Shown one piece after another: positions 20,703 to 25,343 of a stretch of 25,343 nucleotides of DNA. Origin of the DNA: an uncultured Candidatus Saccharibacteria bacterium (GTDB lineage Bacteria; Patescibacteriota; Saccharimonadia; Saccharimonadales; Saccharimonadaceae); contig CALIXG010000006.1 of NCBI GenBank assembly GCA_938046495.1, positions 1 through 25,343 on the forward strand. The letters run 5' to 3'. The notes below the pieces were generated by a model. It was not told the DNA's origin and ran no database searches. It saw only the letters and a list, made by a program, of their open reading frames with translations. Positions within the stretch are counted from its first letter, which is position 1. Each line of letters starts with the position of its first letter. Made by a program: the position numbers and the translations under genes.

Positions 20703-22691
20703 ATGGCTGGAAAACAAAAAGTTGAAGAATACGACAGCTCAGAAATTCAAGTTCTAGAGGGGCTTGAACCTGTTCGTGTACGTCCAGGTATGTATATCGG
20801 TTCGACCGGTTATGATGGTTTGCATCATTTAATTAAAGAAATTGCGGATAACTCGATCGACGAAGCGATTGCGGGATACGCAAATAAAGTCGAAATTACA
20901 CTGCTGGCTGACGGTGGTGTAAAGGTGGAGGATAACGGACGTGGTATTCCGGTAGATCTTCACCCAAAAACCCATAAGTCGACACTGGAAACCGTTTTGA
21001 CGGTGCTACACGCCGGTGGTAAGTTTGGTGGCGGTGGCTATAAGGTTTCATCTGGTCTCCACGGGGTGGGTTCCTCTGTTGTGAACGCACTTTCAACTAA
21101 GATGATTGCCGAAGTTTATCGTGAGAAAAAAGTTCATCACATCGAATTTGAAACTGGTAAAACTATAGCACCTTTGAAAATTGAGGGTGGTACTACCAAA
21201 CAGGGAACTTGCATTGTTTTCTATCCAGACCCAACCATTTTTAAGGAAACCACGACTTTTGATTATAACTGGGTATCACACTATGCGAGACACCAGGCCT
21301 ACCTCACTAAGGGAATTTTAATTTCGGTCTTTGATGAACGCACGGGCGCGAGAGAGGCTTTCTACTTCGAAGGTGGGATTAAGAGCTACGTGAAGCGTCT
21401 AAATAACGGCAAAGAAGTGCTTTCGGATACGATTTTCTATGTTGATAAACAGATTGAAGATTCGGAAGTGGAAATTGCCGTTCAGTACAATGATACCTAT
21501 GCGGAAACCATGAAACCATTCGCTAATAACGTTTTGACCCCTGAGGGTGGTTCACATGTGGTGGGTTTTCGTACGGCTTTGAACCGCGTATTGAATGATT
21601 ATGCTCGTAAGAATAATCTTTTGAAAGAAAAAGAAGATAACCTAACCGGTGACGACATTCGTGAAGGTTTAACAGCGGTGGTTTCGGTAAAATTACCTAA
21701 CCCAGAATTCGAAGGCCAGACCAAGAATAAATTGGGTAATCCAGAGGTGCGTGGCTATGTCGATAAGGTGATGAGCGAATATTTTGGCTACTTCCTCGAA
21801 GAAAACCCAGCGATTGCAAAAAAGATTGTCGGTAAGGCGACCTTGGCGGCACGTGCGCGCAAGGCGGCAAGAGCTGCTCGTGACAACGTGATTCGTAAGG
21901 GTGCATTTGAGGGTTTGAATTTGCCTTCAAAGTTGGCTGATTGTTCTTCTAGGGACCGTTCAGAGTGTGAACTTTTTATCGTAGAGGGTAACTCGGCGGC
22001 GGGTTCCGCAAAGGAAGGTCGCAACTCGAAGATTCAGGCGATTTTGCCACTTCGTGGTAAGGTATTAAACACCGAGCGCGCGAGACTAGATAAGATGTAC
22101 GCAAATGCGGAGCTGGTGTCTTTGATTAAGGCCTTGGGGGTAGGAATTGGTGATCAGTTCGATATCTCTGGACTACGTTACTTTAAGATTGTGTTTATGA
22201 CCGATGCGGATGTGGACGGTGCGCATATTTCGACGTTGCTTTTGACTTTCTTCTTCCGTTATATGCCAGAAGTTGTGAAGGGTGGACACGTTTATTTGGC
22301 GAAGCCACCACTGTTCGGCTTGATTAAGGGTACGGGAGCGAACCGTAAAATTGATTATATTTACGACGAAGCAGCCTTGGAAGAGAAATTGACTCAGCGT
22401 ATTGAAGAGCGCGTGAAGGAAGGTTTGAAGATTAATCCAGAAGATGAACGCTTCAAGCAGGCTGGCTATACCGCACAGCAGCGCTTTAAGGGTCTTGGTG
22501 AAATGAATGCGCAGCAGCTTTGGGATACCACGATGAACCCAGATAACCGCGTGTTGATTCGTGTGAATATCGAAGATGCAGAAAAAGCGGATGCGATTTT
22601 TACGAAATTGATGGGTACGGAAGTTGAACTACGTAAAAACTTTATTCAGTCGCGTGCTGCCTCAGTTAATATTGATGATTTGGACTTCTAA
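20703..22691 (+). CDS. gyrB: DNA gyrase subunit B
   Basis: The ATPase subunit of gyrase, 662 residues, of the shorter (non-proteobacterial) type. The GHKL ATPase site is clear: Glu46 and Asn50 (EIADNS), DNGRG at 77-81, and the GGKFGGGGYKVSSGLHGVG lid at 105-123. The TOPRIM domain has Glu428 (VEGNSAAGSAKEGR) and the metal-binding Asp501, Asp503 and Asp505 (TDADVDG). The usual EGDS motif reads EGNS here (Asn430), at the position of E. coli Asp426. AAAAGAGG precedes the start; TTG at 20700 has better spacing (7 nt) than ATG at 20703 (10 nt), so one extra Met is possible. gyrA follows 14 nt on. Confidence 0.97.
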   Translation: MAGKQKVEEYDSSEIQVLEGLEPVRVRPGMYIGSTGYDGLHHLIKEIADNSIDEAIAGYANKVEITLLADGGVKVEDNGRGIPVDLHPKTHKSTLETVLTVLHAGGKFGGGGYKVSSGLHGVGSSVVNALSTKMIAEVYREKKVHHIEFETGKTIAPLKIEGGTTKQGTCIVFYPDPTIFKETTTFDYNWVSHYARHQAYLTKGILISVFDERTGAREAFYFEGGIKSYVKRLNNGKEVLSDTIFYVDKQIEDSEVEIAVQYNDTYAETMKPFANNVLTPEGGSHVVGFRTALNRVLNDYARKNNLLKEKEDNLTGDDIREGLTAVVSVKLPNPEFEGQTKNKLGNPEVRGYVDKVMSEYFGYFLEENPAIAKKIVGKATLAARARKAARAARDNVIRKGAFEGLNLPSKLADCSSRDRSECELFIVEGNSAAGSAKEGRNSKIQAILPLRGKVLNTERARLDKMYANAELVSLIKALGVGIGDQFDISGLRYFKIVFMTDADVDGAHISTLLLTFFFRYMPEVVKGGHVYLAKPPLFGLIKGTGANRKIDYIYDEAALEEKLTQRIEERVKEGLKINPEDERFKQAGYTAQQRFKGLGEMNAQQLWDTTMNPDNRVLIRVNIEDAEKADAIFTKLMGTEVELRKNFIQSRAASVNIDDLDF

Positions 22692-22705
22692 GGAAAGGAT
22701 GAGAA

Positions 22706-25105
22706 ATGACGAAAAACGATAAAAAAGTTCCACAAGAGCCAAATGACAAAAAAATCAATGCTGAGATGAATGCGGCAGAAAATGTCGCAGAAGAAATGAT
22801 TGAAGAAGCTGTAGAAGAGATGGAAGATGCTCATCTGGGCGGACTAACCGCACACCGTGCGGTGGACGGGGTAGAAGAATTGACCGTTGAGAACGTGATG
22901 GAAGATTCTTTCTTGCGTTATTCGATGTCGGTGATTATTGATCGTGCCTTACCAGATGTGCGTGACGGTCTGAAGCCAGTGCATCGCCGTATTCTTTATG
23001 CAATGTATAAAAACGGTTGGCGCGCACCACATGCTACGGTGAAGTCAGCACGTATCGTCGGTGAAGTGATGGGTAAATATCACCCACACGGTGACTCTTC
23101 GATTTACGATGCAATGGTGAACTTGGCGCAACCTTGGAAGATGCGTTACACCTTGGTGGAAGGTCAAGGTAACTTCGGTTCGATGGATGGTGATGATCCA
23201 GCGGCTTCACGTTACACGGAGGCTAGAATGGATAAAGTGGGGGCTGAGCTTCTGGCAGATATCGAGAAGGAAACCGTAGATTTTCGTGATAACTTCGATG
23301 GCACAGAGAAAGAACCAATAGTTTTGCCAGCAGCCTTGCCAAATATTCTTTTGAATGGTCAGATGGGTATCGCGGTCGGTATGGCGACTAATATTCCACC
23401 ACATAACCTCGGTGAAGTAGTGGATGCGACGGTGGCTTTGATTGAAAACCCAGAGGCAAGTCTGGAAGATTTAATGAAACATGTGAAGGGTCCAGATTTT
23501 CCAACGGGTGCCGAAGTTTACGGTGGCGCACCGATGAAGCAGGCTTATGCGACCGGTAAAGGTTCGGTGACAATTCGTGCGGTAGCTAATATCGAAGAGC
23601 GCAAGAATGGCCGCTTTAATATCGTGATTACCGAAGTGCCTTACGGAATGAGTAAGGAAGGTTTTATCGAGAAGGTTCGTCAGTTAGTTTTGGATAAAAA
23701 ATTGACTCATATCGCAGACGCACGTGACGAATCGGCGCGTGGTAAGATTCGCGTGGTGGTGGAACTGAAGAAAGATGCTTATCCAAAGAAAATTTTGAAC
23801 CAACTCTATAAGATGACGGATTTACAGACTAATTTCCACTATAACGTTTTGGCTTTGGTGAACGGAATTCAGCCACGCATTATGGGCTTGAAGGAAATTT
23901 TGGTGGAATTTATTAAACACCGTCAAAAAGTGATTCGTCGCCGTACCGAGTATGATTTACGTAAGGCTAAGGAACGCGCGCATATTCTTGAAGGTTTGAA
24001 GATTGCCCTGGATAACATCGATGAAGTGATTAAAACAATTCGTGAATCTTACGATGACGCCGATAAACGCTTGATGGAGCGTTTCGGCCTCTCGGAAATT
24101 CAGGCTGCGGCAATCTTGGCAATGCAATTACGTCGTTTGCAGGGCTTGGAACGCGATAAAATTGAGGCGGAATTGCAAGAATTGATGGCTTTGATTGCGA
24201 AATACGAAGAAATTTTGGCAGATGAAGCGAAGATTTTGAACGTGGTGAAGGAAGAGCTTCTAGTCATGAAAGAAAAATATGGCGATAAGCGTCGTTCGAA
24301 GATTTTCAATCATGAACTAGGTAAATTCTCGGAAGAAGAATTGATTCCAGAAGAAGAAAGTGTGATTTTACTGACAGCGGAGAATTACATTAAACGCGTA
24401 TCGCAGACTGATTTTCGCCGCCAAAATCGTGGTGGTAAAGGAAAGAGGGGAATGACTACGAAGGAAGAAGATGTAATTTCGCAGATTTTGACGACAAATT
24501 CTCATGATTTCCTCTATATTTTCACTTCACAGGGCCGCATGTTTAAGATGAAGGCTTACGAAGTACCACAGGCTTCCTTAACAGCTAAGGGTACGGCAGC
24601 GGTGAATCTGTTGAATATGCATCCGGATGAGAAGATTACGGAGATTATTAAATATAATGAAGATAATCAGCAGTCGGATGATAAAAGTGACGATGAGGCG
24701 GATGAATACCTCTTTATGGCGACTAAGAACGGTACAATCAAGAAGACCGCGATGAAAAATTACGCGAATGTGCGTTCGAATGGTTTAATTACGATTAAAT
24801 TGGACCCAGGAGATGAACTGAAGTGGGTGAAGCCAACTACAGGGAAGAATGATATCATTATTTCTACCTCAGCTGGTCAAGCAATCCGCTTTAATGAGGC
24901 CGATGTGCGTGCGATGGGTCGTTCGGCGATGGGCGTGCGTGGTATGCGTCTCCGTCCGAAAGATGAAGTGGTAGGTATGGATATCGTGACTGATCCAAAG
25001 CAGAAATTGATCGCAGTTTCCGCCAATGGTTACGGTAAGTCTACTCTGGTGGCCAACTTCCCAACTCATAAACGTGGTGGTGTAGGTATCAAGGTAGCGC
25101 CGTGA
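22706..25105 (+). CDS. gyrA: DNA gyrase subunit A, frame broken near the C-terminus
   Basis: The DNA-cleaving subunit of gyrase. A 48-residue acidic N-terminal extension precedes the family start ([19 protein letters not shown]). The catalytic Tyr170 ([10 protein letters not shown]) equals E. coli Tyr122; Ser131 and Asp135 are the quinolone-contact positions and are wild-type. The C-terminal beta-pinwheel has a GyrA box (QNRGGKG), which marks it as GyrA rather than ParC. The frame stops at TGA 25103-25105 after [11 protein letters not shown], but the last pinwheel blade and acidic tail continue in the -1 frame (see next entry). One missing base near 25098-25101 would restore a single protein of about 875 residues. 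AAAGGA precedes the ATG. Confidence 0.95.
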   Translation: MTKNDKKVPQEPNDKKINAEMNAAENVAEEMIEEAVEEMEDAHLGGLTAHRAVDGVEELTVENVMEDSFLRYSMSVIIDRALPDVRDGLKPVHRRILYAMYKNGWRAPHATVKSARIVGEVMGKYHPHGDSSIYDAMVNLAQPWKMRYTLVEGQGNFGSMDGDDPAASRYTEARMDKVGAELLADIEKETVDFRDNFDGTEKEPIVLPAALPNILLNGQMGIAVGMATNIPPHNLGEVVDATVALIENPEASLEDLMKHVKGPDFPTGAEVYGGAPMKQAYATGKGSVTIRAVANIEERKNGRFNIVITEVPYGMSKEGFIEKVRQLVLDKKLTHIADARDESARGKIRVVVELKKDAYPKKILNQLYKMTDLQTNFHYNVLALVNGIQPRIMGLKEILVEFIKHRQKVIRRRTEYDLRKAKERAHILEGLKIALDNIDEVIKTIRESYDDADKRLMERFGLSEIQAAAILAMQLRRLQGLERDKIEAELQELMALIAKYEEILADEAKILNVVKEELLVMKEKYGDKRRSKIFNHELGKFSEEELIPEEESVILLTAENYIKRVSQTDFRRQNRGGKGKRGMTTKEEDVISQILTTNSHDFLYIFTSQGRMFKMKAYEVPQASLTAKGTAAVNLLNMHPDEKITEIIKYNEDNQQSDDKSDDEADEYLFMATKNGTIKKTAMKNYANVRSNGLITIKLDPGDELKWVKPTTGKNDIIISTSAGQAIRFNEADVRAMGRSAMGVRGMRLRPKDEVVGMDIVTDPKQKLIAVSANGYGKSTLVANFPTHKRGGVGIKVAP

Positions 25106-25332
25106 CGGCAAAAACTGGTCCAATTGTGGCAGTGCATACCTTAGACCCAGAGGCGAGCGAGGTGATTATGATGTCATCGAACGGTCAGGCAATTCGTGTG
25201 GCGGTGAAAGATATCCCAACCCTCGGTCGCGCCACTCAAGGTGTACGCATTATGCGAATGGCAGATGGGGATACGGTGGCCTCGATTGGTATCGTCTTAC
25301 CGGAAGAAAAAGAAGAAGAAACTAACGAATAA
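25102..25332 (+). CDS. gyrA: Final 76 codons of gyrA in the -1 frame
   Basis: This frame begins [15 protein letters not shown] and contains the blade motif [31 protein letters not shown] and an acidic tail ([10 protein letters not shown]), which is exactly what should follow residue 799 of gyrA. It opens with GTG overlapping the gyrA TGA (GTGA), with AAGG 7 nt upstream, so separate coupled translation is formally possible. A one-base deletion, in the organism or in the assembly, is simpler. Confidence 0.85.
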   Translation: MTAKTGPIVAVHTLDPEASEVIMMSSNGQAIRVAVKDIPTLGRATQGVRIMRMADGDTVASIGIVLPEEKEEETNE

Positions 25333-25343
25333 TTAGTTTTAGA

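Noticed and set aside
25103..25105. UGA recoded as an amino acid
   Set aside because: Reading through UGA in the same frame soon reaches other stops and does not give GyrA sequence; UGA ends other genes normally.
25102..25332. Programmed ribosomal frameshift in gyrA
   Set aside because: There is no X-XXY-YYZ heptamer before the stop; the A run at 25110 lies after it. A one-base deletion explains the data.

Overview
The window reads as a chromosomal segment of a small-genome bacterium of the Candidate Phyla Radiation / Patescibacteria, most likely Candidatus Saccharibacteria (TM7) or a close relative. This is an inference from several things: a threonyl-tRNA synthetase that starts directly in its editing domain, a shortened MiaA, small unassigned membrane proteins, a Nudix-RNase HI fusion, a BspA-type leucine-rich surface protein, and many genes whose start codon lies only 6-9 nt after a -10 hexamer. 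UGA is used as a normal stop (for example at 10521-10523), which argues against Gracilibacteria and Absconditabacteria. The + strand looks G-rich throughout, even under the minus-strand genes, so the whole window probably lies on one replichore.

Layout. 1-3.2 kb: the tail of an unknown gene, a RhuM/Fic-like gene, a small membrane protein and a processive-type family 2 glycosyltransferase. 3.2-7.2 kb: tRNA-Val(UAC) on the minus strand, divergent from thrS; then miaA; then a winged-helix gene paired with a degenerate metallo-beta-lactamase-fold gene. 7.3-10.5 kb: a site-2-protease-like membrane protease, a probable structured RNA of about 130 nt (8087-8219), a Nudix-RNase HI fusion and a secreted BspA-like protein. 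10.6-14.0 kb: rnpB on +, converging across a bidirectional terminator on the minus-strand operon infC-rpmI-rplT-rpmB, with comM upstream of it. 14.1-15.9 kb: a gene-poor, AT-rich stretch holding ssrA (tmRNA) and two further predicted small RNA genes, each with its own promoter and intrinsic terminator. 15.9-20.5 kb: a small membrane protein, a Met/Gln-rich protein with eight tandem 9-residue repeats, and a large VirD4/TraG-like membrane ATPase. 20.6-25.3 kb: gyrB-gyrA, with the gyrA frame broken by an apparent one-base deletion 76 codons before its end.

Most protein genes are housekeeping: translation (thrS, miaA, infC, L35, L20, L28, tRNA-Val, tmRNA), RNA processing (RNase P RNA) and DNA topology (gyrase). 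The lifestyle genes are comM (processing of incoming DNA in natural transformation), the VirD4/TraG-like ATPase (DNA or protein transport), the BspA-like protein (surface contact) and the glycosyltransferase (envelope polysaccharide). The most novel material is non-coding: an RNA closed by a 12-bp end-to-end helix (8087-8219), an RNA driven by a consensus promoter downstream of a TGTTCA palindrome (14911-15024), and an RNA carrying a 5' GNRA hairpin and a Shine-Dalgarno-AUG-UAG start-stop element (15631-15745). Several enzymes also have altered catalytic motifs. All calls were made by reading the sequence; no database search was run.
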